From Diospyros lotus (lineage: Eukaryota; Streptophyta; Magnoliopsida; Ericales; Ebenaceae), in the NCBI RefSeq assembly GCF_014633365.1, contig NC_068350.1, positions 37,997,119-38,061,118 on the forward strand: 64,000 nucleotides of DNA, in the 5' to 3' direction. The notes under the pieces are model-generated. The model was not told the DNA's origin. It searched no databases and saw only the letters and a program-made list of their open reading frames with translations. This document shows, piece after piece, positions 12,231-23,574 of this stretch; position 1 is the first letter of the stretch; every line of letters starts with the position of its first letter. Position numbers and translations under genes: made by a program.

Positions 12231-13379
12231 CCAATATCTTGATTCTGCATTTATTTTTCTTCCTTAGCAAAAAATGTAATGATAAAAATAAATTTTAGTT
12301 TTTTTAGACCAAAAAAGTATGAAATTCTCAAAGAAAAAACAGCAAAAACAATACTTTTTAGCATTTTCTTTTCATTAAAATGAAATATGTCTGATATATT
12401 TTTATATGTCTATGCAATTAGTTTAGAAGATATAATAATATTTGCATTATTAGGGGAGTATTCTTATGGTAAAAAATTAACTATTTTTATTTTTAAATCT
12501 ATAAAAGCCGAGTAACCTACTCAAGCTAGTATGGAGAATGAGGTTTTAGGTCATAAGTTCAACTCGTGCACTTTAGGGGCATCTACAATAATAGTTTTAT
12601 ACTCGAACACGTATGATACAAAGAGAACGATGTTTTCAATTTAAATTGGTCAGATTGTGATTTATAATGATTTGCACCAATTTTAGTGATTTATGTTTAT
12701 TTTGTCTTTTGGAAGAGATTCATTCCCTTGGTTGAGTCCAATCAAGCCCTATAGGCTATGTTTACTCATTAGGGTGGTCCTTGTACCAATTGCTTGGCTA
12801 TCATTGACTTAGCAAAAAGATATGAAAAGAATTTGTTCTCATTTGTTCAAATGGGCACAACATTCATATTTATTATGACTTCTAACTCGTGGACAAATAG
12901 TATTTTTGTTCAGACATCTTTCTTTATATTTTAAATGAAAATTTTTCGTACAAATTTGTTCTTTCCTCAATAATTTCTTTCTCCTTATTTGGCTTTGGTT
13001 GTTGGCATACTTCTACGATTGGCATGCCTTTAGCCTTCCTATAGTTAAAGGATGTTGGGATCTACAAACTAAAGATCCAACTTTTCAAGGCTTAATAGCA
13101 ATTTTTTTTGTGAGCGATGTCCTCGACCAACTTTCTCAAGCTCAAAGAATGTTAAAATAAATTGCTAAAAAGTCTTTGATCTCATTGAATGTTCCCCACA
13201 CTTTTTTGTGTGTGCATACTATAAGAGAGCCTATCCTTGGCACGTTTATATAATTGTGAAAGAGTTTATCGTCTTTGATGTCTTGCGATGAAGTAGGACA
13301 AGGATTTCTCGATAAGTTTAAGGGGTTTTGTCAAACCACCTAAAAATTAGGTAGCCAAGACTATTAAGTAGAACCTTAT

Positions 13380-13800
13380 GTCTTCTGGACATGGTTGGTG
13401 TTATGAATTTAGATCAAAAATAAATTACAATTAAACCCTCAATTACACACACGAACATAGACTTTTATGTGAAAAACTCAAATCGAAAAAAATTATTGGC
13501 AAAAAAAACAAAATATCATTAAATAAATATTGTTACAATAAAGTGATATTGTTACAACTTATTTCAGGGTATTGAACACATATTTATAGACTTAAAATCA
13601 CCTATAGATGTACATAAAAAATTTTATTATGATCAAAAGATAATTCATAGGGATATTCCTTAATATGAGATAAATCACAAATAAAATCTAATTTAACAAC
13701 ATCCTAATCACAATCAAATTCAAAATCTTAATCATGGTCAAATTAAAAATCTCAATCATGGACAAATTTAAATTATGAATCATAATTATAATATTTCGTG
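13380..13800. repeat. Dispersed repeat, copy 1 (partner near 40985-41300)
   Basis: The stretch shares an ordered set of words with 40985-41300: ACACGAACATAGACTTTTATGTGAA, in parts, against a diverged counterpart, then AAATCGAAAAAAATTAT, then a TATTGTTA-AATAA block, then ATTTATAGA, TGTACATAAA and a GATCAAAAGATAA block. The copies are strongly diverged and non-coding. It probably derives from a common plant interspersed repeat, class not determined. Confidence 0.4.
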
Positions 13801-14559
13801 TTACCTATTATGCGTCTTCCATTGCATTGGTCCCTAGTAGGCTCTTCACCCCACTTTGTGCATTAGTGCCTATTTTTTAACTTTAAAGACATTTTTTTAT
13901 GATAAATTACACTAAAAGATCTTGAAATTTAAAAAGAAAAAGAGAAAGACATCTTTTACATTTGATAAATGATACTAATCTCTTATAATTTTATAACTCT
14001 AGTTACACTTTTTCTAATCATTATTTTACAAATGTTAAAAATTTTAATATGACAAAAATACCCTCACATTTTTTCTACCACTCCCTCTATTTTCTTATAT
14101 GATAAACTAGTTGAGATTCGATTATCTCTCGATCTTTTTGTCTCTCCAATTATCAAATAACATAGAGAGAGAGAAATTGATAAACTATCAAATTTTGGCC
14201 AATTGGCAGTAAGGATAAAGGGAATAAAAAGAAAATATAAGTGCATTTTTATTATATTAATAATTATAAAAAAATAATATACCTTTGAAGAAATTGATTT
14301 AATGATTGAGAATCATTATTTTTATATTTAAATTATATTACATTAACTTTGTGTACAAGAGTCTTGATTAAAGATGATAATGAATTGTTTACTTATTTAT
14401 TTATATATTTATTTAGTAAATATTAAAAATATATTTTGTATTTATATTTTTAAATATATATTATTCAAATTTAACTTTATTTTAAATAAATAATTAGAGT
14501 TCATTTTAATAATTGTTCAAACAAACTTTATTTTTATAACTCAAAATATGAATTATTCA

Positions 14560-15020
14560 TAATCATTTTAACTATATATAGATAAATGAGACTCATTTAT
14601 TAATAAATGTTCGTTTTACCTAAACTAACTAAATCAAACCGATCGAACTTATCGATTCGGTTCGATTTTTTTCTTGCATTGGTTCAACTCGATTAATTTT
14701 TCTCAAAAATTTGATTTTAGTTCTGTTTTTTTGGTTGGAATAACCAAACTAATCGAACCGATCGAACTTTAAAATAACATTATTTTGATGTTTATAAAAT
14801 GATGCATTTTTTTCGATTTTGTACGTTTTCTATTGGTTATTTCAATTTTTTTTTCATTTCTTCATTTTAATCGATTTGAATTTGATTTTTTCGATTATTG
14901 ATTAGTTCAATTTTTCGGATTAATTGGCCAGTTCAATTTAATTTTGTTAATTAATTTGATTTAATCCAATAGTGAATTTAAATTAATTAGATAACTGAAT
15001 TGACTATTTACACCCCCTTA
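14560..15020. repeat. GGTTCGGTT/AACCGAA-rich interspersed repeat
   Basis: The sequence is built from alternating words such as AACCGATCGAAC, TTCGGTTCGATT and AATCGAACCGATCG in both orientations, ending in a CTATTTACACCCC segment. Similar sequence appears at 42655-42965 and 44165-44500. Such imperfectly palindromic, non-coding repeats are very common in plant genomes and are probably MITE-derived. I could not define clean termini here. Confidence 0.4.
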
Positions 15021-15279
15021 ATTATTATTCGTGCACACGATAAACAATAAAAATATACGAAAAAAACTCTAGTCTCTAGCATATTCTTGTGAATATGTAG
15101 TCGACCTTGTTTGAAAATTATTTCTCACTTTTTTCACTTTCGAAATAAAAAATAAACTCAAACTAGTCAAATTTGACTAAGCATGCCACAGTGGGGTAGG
15201 TTGCGTTGAAAATTTGGATTCTTTTCATCAGATTGCCAACCCATATGCTAGAATGTGACATTTTCAGAATCTTATGTAA

Positions 15280-15950
15280 ATTATGATAGAATTTATTAAA
15301 ATGAGTAAGATGAGATTATATTAAAATAAAATAAAATTAATTTTTATATTAAGATATAGAATGATCAAAATAAAATTGTAAATCATTCTAAAATTTTTAT
15401 CAAATAATTTGTTAAATTTTTTAGAATGTATCGTAAGATGCAGAGTCATTTTTTTTATTATTATTACTTTAGGTATCCAAATTTCATCCAACTAATTTTC
15501 AGGGGCAAGTGACTTTCTTTCTTGATGCATTCTCGAGTAATTCTCGATGCAGACTTTCAAAAAACGACTATTTTCCCCATAGACCCCATTTATGACATGC
15601 GGACGAGACTCCCGGAGGGGCGACATGGCGTACCCAGACCTTGTCTCCATAAGGGCGACTTGCCTTCCAATCTTAAATGCTACCGTCCAAGTTGCCACTG
15701 AGATTAGAAACTCTAATGATCCTATTATCCTCTTTGTACTTTATCGCTGAATTATGCTCGTGGGGGTGAGTCATTTTTTTTTATCTATAATGATCAAGAT
15801 AAATTTATATGAAGAAAAAATTCAGATAAGAAGTCACATGACTTATTTTTTAAAAATTGTTAGATAAATTTAACAAATATAATAAATATTTTTCATATCT
15901 CAATTTTTTTTATTTATATCTTGGTTATTAAACAATATTTATGTGTACAA
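15280..15950. repeat. Dispersed repeat, copy B (partner at 1930-2510)
   Basis: It carries the same two ordered blocks as copy A, at 15375-15435 and 15780-15950, in the same orientation about 13.4 kb away. Between them is an unrelated, less AT-rich segment (about 15490-15770) with a spurious 68-codon frame on the minus strand. It is non-coding and its class is unknown. Confidence 0.4.
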
Positions 15951-16635
15951 AAAATCTATTACCTATATATATATATATGCATCATGAATAGTGCAAGTTT
16001 GTCACAATCCTATCTCAATGGAAAAAACCCTCCATTATACTTTATCCACTAAAATTTAATATAAAATATTATCAATAACACCATATGGTTAAGAAAAAAA
16101 TAACAAATTATACCCAAATTAAAGTCGAATGCACGTCAAATGCTATCGAATCCACCATACTAGGGTTAGGGTTAAGTAAAAAAGATTGCATTTTTTTTTT
16201 TATTTTTGGGATCAAATTGCCAACCCATACCCATTAAGTTTTCTTGGAAAACCATCAAAGAAAGAGGCCGATTGCAGAAGTTCTGGGTTAGAAATCAGAA
16301 GTGGGAATGGAATTGTTCCATCCACGGACGCGTGTCGGCCGGAGAGAGAGATAGGAGGCGGCATTGGGTGCCTTCGCTATCAAAGGAAGCACTTTTGGGT
16401 GCCCAAAGCAAACCCTAGAAATCTGTTGTTGCCTTCCAATTCCAGAGACGGACGGGCCCGCGACGAAGCTTCAACCGCACCCTCAAATTACAATCCAAAA
16501 TAATACCAAAATTTTCAATTCAATTGGGAAAAGGAAAAAGAAAAAAAAAAAAAAAAAAAAACCTTTCTTTCTGTGAACTGAATGCGACCAAAAAGCCAAC
16601 CAGCCCCCCTCCCCCCCCCCCCCCCCTCTCTCTCC

Positions 16636-17335
16636 ATCCCCTACAAATACGCCATTGATTCTCAGCGTCCTCCCCTGCGACTTGCAATTCAAAGTCTTTT
16701 CCTCCCTGCTTCGTTCTCCTTCGAGAAACTGAAGATCCGAGGGTTGGAAAGATTCAGCTCCTCTGGTCTTTCATTGACCCATTGTTCTTCGAATTTCATT
16801 GTTGAAATCTTTCTTTTGTTCTTTCCCTCTCTCTCTCTCGCGGGATCCAGCTTTGATCCATTGATTTGAGCTAGATTGAGGTGGGTTCTTCTTTTTGTCT
16901 CTTCTTATTTGTTGATTTTCTTCCGTATCTCTATGTATCTAAGGCATCTCTCTGGAAACTGTTGTTATATTTGAATTACAGATATGGATTTAAACGGTCA
17001 CACAAAGGGCATCTACAATGTGTTTCCTCTTCCCCCCTTCTCCCCCTTTGTAACTTAATTTTGTTTGGTAGTATGAAGACGTTTATTGTGGTTTTGTGCT
17101 TTGGCTAACTATTTTGATTCTATTTTGTTTAAGATTCGATTGTTGCAAATGTTTTCTTGAACGTTTGATGGGTTTTTGTTTCTGTTTCCATTCTATGCCC
17201 TCTTCTTTGTTGTCTTTGCAACCTTTATGTTTGATGTATGGATGATCCACAAGTTGGGTGTTTTTTTGTTCTAATCCCTTCCTTCATGTGTGTACTGATC
17301 AGGTGTGATTTTGACTCGAGGGACGTATTACCTCC
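16636..17335 (+). promoter_or_regulatory. Guanylate kinase core promoter, 5' leader and leader intron
   Basis: A TATA-like word (CTACAAATAC, 16641-16650) lies just downstream of a C/T-rich tract (about 16602-16635). Transcription would then begin near 16670. The leader exon ends at 16880, followed by a leader intron (16881-17302; donor GAG|GTGGGT, acceptor TGATCAG|GTG). A second leader exon runs from 17303 to the ATG at 17336. Long A and C homopolymer runs (16538-16562 and 16606-16626) sit directly upstream. Exon limits are read from splice consensus only. Confidence 0.55.
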
Positions 17336-20068
17336 ATGGTGAGCTCCTTTTTCTTTGTGTGTGGGAATGAGATAGAATTTGTTTGAAATTCAAAAGATCT
17401 GGACTTTGATTGGCGTCTAGGTCTGTAACAAATGTGTTAAATGGTGTGGCCTAATCTGGCTTGTTTTGTGGTTATCAGGGAGAAGCTCCAGCTCTCTTTG
17501 TAGATGATCTGCACTGCGAATTGTCAAACGGGTCTGCATTAGAATCCAAAGGCTCACAGACGACTACCATAGTGGGTGATAAAACAGTATGCTCATCCCC
17601 CCTTCAAGTCTTCCCTATAAAGTTCTCTTTCAGTGACAACGATAAATTTACTCCCCGTAAAAGATTGACGGTATATTTTGTTTTGATCAGTATTCGATTG
17701 GTGGCAATGATGACCAATCAACATCGACAATTCAAGTCCGGATATTCGACAAATCTACAGGAAAATGGTGCGTTCTTAAACTCTATGTAGATAATTGCTG
17801 CAATTGGCGTTCGAGTTATAACTGGGGTTGCTGATATCTGGTCAAATCCACAGGACAATCCCCACCGTGTTGGGAACAGAACCACAGCAGTGTAAGGTTC
17901 ATTCGGCTGTGCTTTTAAATGGAGAGCGAATACTAGTTCTTAAGGGGGGCTCCACTCCTGATGACTGTGCTTGGTTCCTTGAGGTTGTTTTCATTATCAA
18001 TAGAAGATTTCTACTTTATTATTTGTTCTCTTGTTATTGGAAGAAAGTCTTTACGTTTTCTGTTTTTCTCCATAACCTTTTAAGGCATGGATTATACAGC
18101 AGATTATTTTGCTCCCGTTGCTATTTGAATATCTATTCCTCATATTCAACTTTAATTTTGTTGTTTTGCTGTTCTTTTTTTTCACATTGTAAGATCTATT
18201 TTGATGTTAGGTGAACACTGAGTTCGTTAGAGAGCAGAGGAAAAATTTTGAGACTGAGGTAGTTGCTTGGAGTAGGGGAGTGATAGGTGATGCCCAAAAA
18301 CCCATTGTTATCAGCGGTCCTTCAGGGGTTGGCAAGGGTACATTAATAACCAAACTCATGGAGGAGTTTCCATCCAATTTTGGGTTCTCTGTAAGCCACA
18401 CAACCCGCAGTCCAAGGAACAAGGAAAAAGATGGGGTCCACTACCATTTCACCGATCGAACTGTTATGGAAAAAGAGATTAAAGAAGGGAAATTCCTTGA
18501 GTTTGCTTCTGTTCATGGAAACCTCTATGGGACGAGTATTGAAGCTGTGGAAGTGGTTGCAGATGACGGAAAGGTATTCATGTCTTGCATTTTACCTATG
18601 TTTCTTTGTAAACTCTTTATCCAAGGAAATAATACCCTTTTGGGGTTAAATGATATTGATATAGTCTTTATCCAAACTTTGTACCTGTTCTGCTTGTTTC
18701 ATTTTTCAACTAAATGTTTGTTCCCTTAAGATTTCTACCATTGATGGGCATGCCAAAGAATGAGGAGACAAATGATTAGATAGATAGGAACGATACTATA
18801 ATAAATTTTCTTTTAGTTTTTCACTAAATGCCTACTTTCGATCTTTGCCAAAAGTAACAATGACTAGTGAGTTGATATCCTGTCAAAGAATCAAGCTGAG
18901 TATTTTAATCAAAGTTGCATGCAAACTATATGGTTGCCATCAAGAATTGGCAGAACAGAAAGGCATAAATAGTTGTGCAAACAATTTTCCTGCATCTATT
19001 GTCAGAACTTAGAAGCTTTTAAACTGTTCTCTGGGTGATATACGAGTGTCTAGTACAGAAAGTATAATACCCCAATTTACTCTGGCTGTATTAAAATTCA
19101 TTCATGCACCCTTGAAATGGTTTGTTTGTTTCCGATGTAGAGCTGCATCCTTGACATTGATGTCCAAGGGGCACGGTCTGTGAGGGCTAGTTCTCTTGAA
19201 GCTATTTTTATCTTTATCTGCCCACCATCATTTGAGGAGCTAGAGAAGCGCCTTCGTGAAAGGTGACCTAAAGTTGGAGATTAGAACCATCCAACTTTTG
19301 CATTCTCCAATAATTAATGAGAGTTCTAATACTTCTGTGCAGGGGTACTGAAACAGAAGAACAGATCCAAAAGCGACTTCGAAATGCTAGGAAAGAACTT
19401 GAGCAGGGACAATTATCAGAACTTTTTGACCACAAACTGGTGAATGATGATCTGGATACTTGTTATGAGAATCTTAAGGTAATTTTTGCTTCACGCTTCA
19501 CTGCAAATTATTCTTTTGTTTCCTTACCTAGAAGATAATTCTTGTTCTTGTTGCATATTGATAATATGTTTCATTTTTGATTGGCAGAAACTATTGGGTC
19601 TTGATCAAAATATTGTCTCCGTCCCTAAATCATGTAAGAAATCCTAAAGCAATACATCTGTTGCATTCCACAAGACTCGTCACTTGGTTCTTATGTTCTT
19701 GTTTGCTTTCTATGTCTGCTTATATTAAATTGATGGGATGGGAAATTTTCCAATGCAGTGCCAGAATTTGTAGATCTTCCTGTGGAGCATTCTGTGTCAA
19801 AGATTGATCAGAACATCATTGTAATCCATGGATCTTCAGAACTCAAAAATGCTTCAAAAAACATGTAATTTCCATCCCGATACTGTTGGCTTAACATAAT
19901 ACCCAACCATTTTAACTTTGACTTACCCTTGCCTTCGTTGTTGATCATTGAGTCAGGCTTCTACTTGATTTATCTTCGCTTAAAGGTGGGGCGCCTGGTC
20001 GGACAAGGGGACTAAACATGTACTCGAGAGACCCCTTAGCAAATGGCATGGATGGGATAAGCAGCTGA
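17336..20068 (+). CDS. GK1: Guanylate kinase (GMP kinase), ten coding exons
   Basis: Coding exons: 17336-17338, 17479-17586, 17691-17767, 17854-17983, 18211-18573, 19141-19262, 19343-19478, 19588-19633, 19759-19864 and 19957-20068. All junctions are GT..AG and keep phase, giving 400 residues, close to Arabidopsis GK-1/GK-2 (about 390). The start codon is the last three bases of its exon; MGEAP continues after the intron as in the family. Residues 1-106 form the plant N-terminal extension with a kelch-like stretch. The kinase domain (about 137-315) has the P-loop GPSGVGKGT (142-150), the GMP-site motif TTRSPR, and [11 protein letters not shown]. The C-terminal tail GGAPGRTRG is conserved in plant homologues. 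The enzyme phosphorylates GMP to GDP with ATP; this form lacks an evident transit peptide, so it is probably cytosolic. Reading through intron 19865-19956 would end at an immediate TAA. Confidence 0.95.
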
Positions 20069-22927
20069 GCTGATGACTACACCATTCTTAACTTTTAACT
20101 CCCTATACCCCTTGAGATTCTACATTCTATGGTTTATTCTAGAGGATTAAGTTTACAGAAGCGATCCTTCAATAACCATTTCTGTTCCATTTTTCTGCAT
20201 TTTTTGTTTCGAGAAGAAGCAGCAGCAGCGCACCAACAATTCTTTCCATTTACACTAGAAATGAGAGATCATTTACCATTCTTGCGGCCTATGAACATCA
20301 AAGGCAAGATATGTCAACTACATTTCCTATGCCTTCAATGTGGAAGGATGCTTGACACAATAGATGTGTTCTAATCGTTTACTAAGATCAGTTGAATTCT
20401 GCTTGATACTTCTTGATACAGGAATGCAATTTCTGTTTCTCATTTCATCCTCTTTTGAGATTTCATTGTGTTCATTATTAGGCTTATGGAGATGTTCATT
20501 TTAGTCTTCTTTTTAGGTGTTCAACATGCCCACAGTGCCAAGGATAAGCTCCATTGCCCAAATCTTTTTAGGTGTCATGGATAGTTTGGCTAAGAATTCT
20601 CATCAAAGTGTTGGTTATAATTTTTGAAGCCAAGTTTTTACAACAATGGTAAAGTTACTCTTTTGTGAATGAAAGATTATAGGTTTAAATTGTGAAAGTA
20701 ATGTTCTTGCAAAGGAAGGTAAGATTGTATCAGATCTTTCATTTATCATGGTACAGTAAGGGTAAGATTTTATATAAAACAAGTGATGTAGAGCACTTTT
20801 TTTAAAGATAAAAAGTGTACGGGTTTACTTAATGTTTGTAATTTGTGGGTTATTATGCGTGTTTAATAAATTTATTTATTATATATTGAAAATAATAATT
20901 AAATTTTGTTAAGAAAATAGAGAGCGTGCAAATGGATATGGGAACGTTTTTGATACAAAATAAAAAAATATATATATATATATTTTAAAAAAAATAAGAA
21001 ATAAAGATGCCGATAAAATGTAAATTAAAAAAATATAATTTTTTTATAAATATATTATTTTATGACTAAATAATTTTTTTTTAAATATATTATTTAATAT
21101 ATATACATACATATCATATCATATATTATTCATCTCTTCAAAACAAATCTTATTTCTCTCTTCTTTCTCTTGCCATATGTTATTCTTCTCTAACAACTAT
21201 CTCTCGTCATTGCCTCATCTCATTTTGCTATCGACTTGTCTCACATCCTTGTCCAAACTCTTACCACCTTGTCTTTTGTTATTGACTATCACTATATTCT
21301 CTTTATCCCTCTATTGTTATATTCTTCATTTTCATCATCTCTTATCTTAAAAAACGTATTTTTAATTATTTTATATAATTTGTAAAATGATCCCTAAATA
21401 TTTCATAAATTACAGAAAAGAAATGACACAAAATATATTTCAAACCATTTTTTTCATTTTTGTCAGAAGAGATAAGAGTTTAGTTTTTGAGATAAAGCAA
21501 GAGTATCTTTTTTTTTTTTTTTTAATTCTCCAAGTGGGGAAAATATCTTCTGTCAGTCAGTGATTGTAAGTTGCAGCATCATATGGTTGCTAAGTCATGT
21601 GGCAGTGGGGCAGGGCATGGGAATTTTGTGACAAAAGATAAAAATAATAAATAATATAGAAGAAAGTAAAAATAAAAGGAATAAATGGCTCAAATATATT
21701 AATTCTGTTTGCTACAACTAGTCAATTTGTATTAAATAATATTTTAGTAATATGTTATTATTTTTAAGAACTTTAGGACCATACAAAGCCTAACTTTTTC
21801 ATGGTCGACTTGGTTTATTTCTCCACCATTGAAGGGCAAAATGTCTTCTCCCCAACTAACATTTGAAAGTTACACATCTTTGTGGAAGGTTCCTCTGGTT
21901 GTGCCCCTTATAAAGGGCATATTCAGCTGCACACAAAGGCCTATTTGTAAAGTTTTAAATAGCTTTTGAGGTAAATTAACATATATACCTGTGCTAGGTT
22001 GGGTAAGTCGACTGTAAATAAGAATTCACAACCAAACTAGTTCAATCTTTTGGACTTTTTTTGTCGGCCAACCAGATTGGACGAGGAACAAATGAATGAA
22101 GTTGGAGGTCGGAGGTCCTAGGAGGGAGCCGATTAGTAGGACTGGTGGGTGGTGGGTCACTTGAGCTTCAAGTGTTGTCCCTTTGTGAAAGTAAAGGCCA
22201 CTTAAAGGCTTCCAGGCTTCCACATGACATGACATGACACGACACTGCCAATTAACTTAATTAGGCAGCAGCACCAGCATATGCAACATGGGTTTGGGGC
22301 TGGGGCTGGCTGTTGTCCCGTGGTGTCACAGTCCCTATTTCCCACTGCAACAGCAGCTTGTGTCCTGTGGATCAAATCAGAGCCAAGTTCCCCCCCACCC
22401 TCCCCCACCTGTGGGGCTCTCTTTCCAGTTCAGCCTCAGAATGCCAGTGGGTCTGTTGCTCAAATGCTTCTTCTCTCTCTCCCACTGGTCCCCATCACAT
22501 GCAACCATAAATTCATATCATTGCTAATTCTGCTTTCTAGTATTAAAAGTGTTTTTCTTACTCATAATCGTTTCTAAACTCGAATAAGGGAGGAAGGTTG
22601 TGTTAGGTGATCAATTATCATAGATTTTAGACATAAAACCAACACTAATGATTTCTATGATTTGCCAATTCTCAACCAAAAAGGTTCATGGATTCTACCA
22701 GTTTTGTGGTCAATACACAAAATTAAGACTACTTTCGTCTCTAGATTGAGTAATTCCTTCTTCTGTATAAGAAAAGAGAGTTCTACTAGTTAAGCGGCAG
22801 CCATCGTAAACCTCGTTGGATCTACTGTCATAGATTCTAGACAAAAAACTAACGGTGTCTATCATTTTCCATTTCTCAACCAAGAGATTCATGGATTATG
22901 CAAACTTTTCGGAACGAACTTATGCTG
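20069..22927. other. Intergenic DNA downstream of guanylate kinase, no gene recognised
   Basis: The first few hundred bases should be the guanylate kinase 3' UTR. From about 20.8 to 21.8 kb the DNA is AT-rich and low in complexity. A G/C-richer patch (about 22080-22510) contains three overlapping plus-strand frames, but no homology, consistent frame or splice pattern. Around 22619-22700 and 22830-22905 there is a diverged direct duplication (shared words CATAGATT, TCTCAACCAA and TTCATGGATT), about 210 bases apart. Confidence 0.5.
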
Positions 22928-23132
22928 TTCCTTGTCAGTAAACAGACCATTAAGGGAATTAACTTCCCTCTTGGCTCTGGGTGGAGGAACAATTCTCAGA
23001 TAAGAATACTTCTAGAGACTTGCAGACTGGTTCCTTGTCAGTAAACAGACCATTAAAGGAATTAACTTCCCTCTTGGCTCTCGGTGGAGGAACAATTCTC
23101 AGATAAGAATACTTCTAGAGACTTGCAGACTA
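22928..23132. repeat. Near-identical tandem duplication, 103-bp unit, two copies
   Basis: The unit beginning TTCCTTGTCAGTAAACAG at 22928 is repeated at 23031, with about two mismatches in 103 bases (AAGGGA/AAAGGA and CTGGGT/CTCGGT). The near identity indicates a recent event compared with the surrounding decayed repeats. There is no coding content. Confidence 0.9.
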
Positions 23133-23574
23133 GAGCCATCTATGTTACATGGAAATACCTCAAAAGTGTCGTTTTCCCGTTTCCGAAACGTTTCGAAAAT
23201 GTTTCTTATTCCCGTTTCGGACTCTATTTATGCCTATTTTGTTAGAAAAATGTCCATTTCTACGCTTTCATTTTCGATAGGAAACGTTTCCCGTTTTCAT
23301 TTTCGTACAACATAGACAGCCACAGGCCCACAAGATCCATGTTTTATGATAGTATAGCTATCACAGTCTCCCAACTAAGCCAGGTCCAATTTCTAGGTGC
23401 CCTGAGAGGCCTCACTCAAGTTGGGCTCTAATTCTATCAACTACAGAAAAGCCACAATTAAAGGAAACTATCTTGTCTTGTGAAGTGTGAACCTACTCAC
23501 AAATCCCGGACTCCGGTCAAGAGATCCAGGACACACCCACTGTAAATTAAGTAATGCCAAATGCCAACTACTCT

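Larger units (their letters stand above)
12231..16600. other. Intergenic AT-rich DNA with repeat remnants, no gene seen
   Basis: This span holds several dispersed repeat remnants (13380-13800, 14560-15020 and 15280-15950, listed separately) and otherwise anonymous AT-rich sequence. Open frames at 15492-15698 and 16186-16503 have no recognisable domains; the second lies in the guanylate kinase upstream region and is probably chance. A (TA)n run lies near 15965-15980 and an A-rich run at about 16538-16562. Confidence 0.55.

Noticed and set aside
12500..12580. Possible tRNA-derived SINE (CTCAAGCTAG ... AAGTTCAACTCG)
   Set aside because: The boxes are weak, and no tail or flanking duplication is visible.
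16186..16576. Three overlapping plus-strand frames upstream of guanylate kinase
   Set aside because: They overlap the promoter region, have no domains, and end in homopolymer runs.
17461..17790. A single 109-codon reading of guanylate kinase exons 3-4 without splicing
   Set aside because: Splicing out 17587-17690 restores the family sequence (GDKT then YSIGG); the unspliced reading does not.
22281..22577. Three overlapping frames in a G/C-richer patch
   Set aside because: No frame shows a domain or splice structure; the amino-acid content reflects C-rich low complexity.
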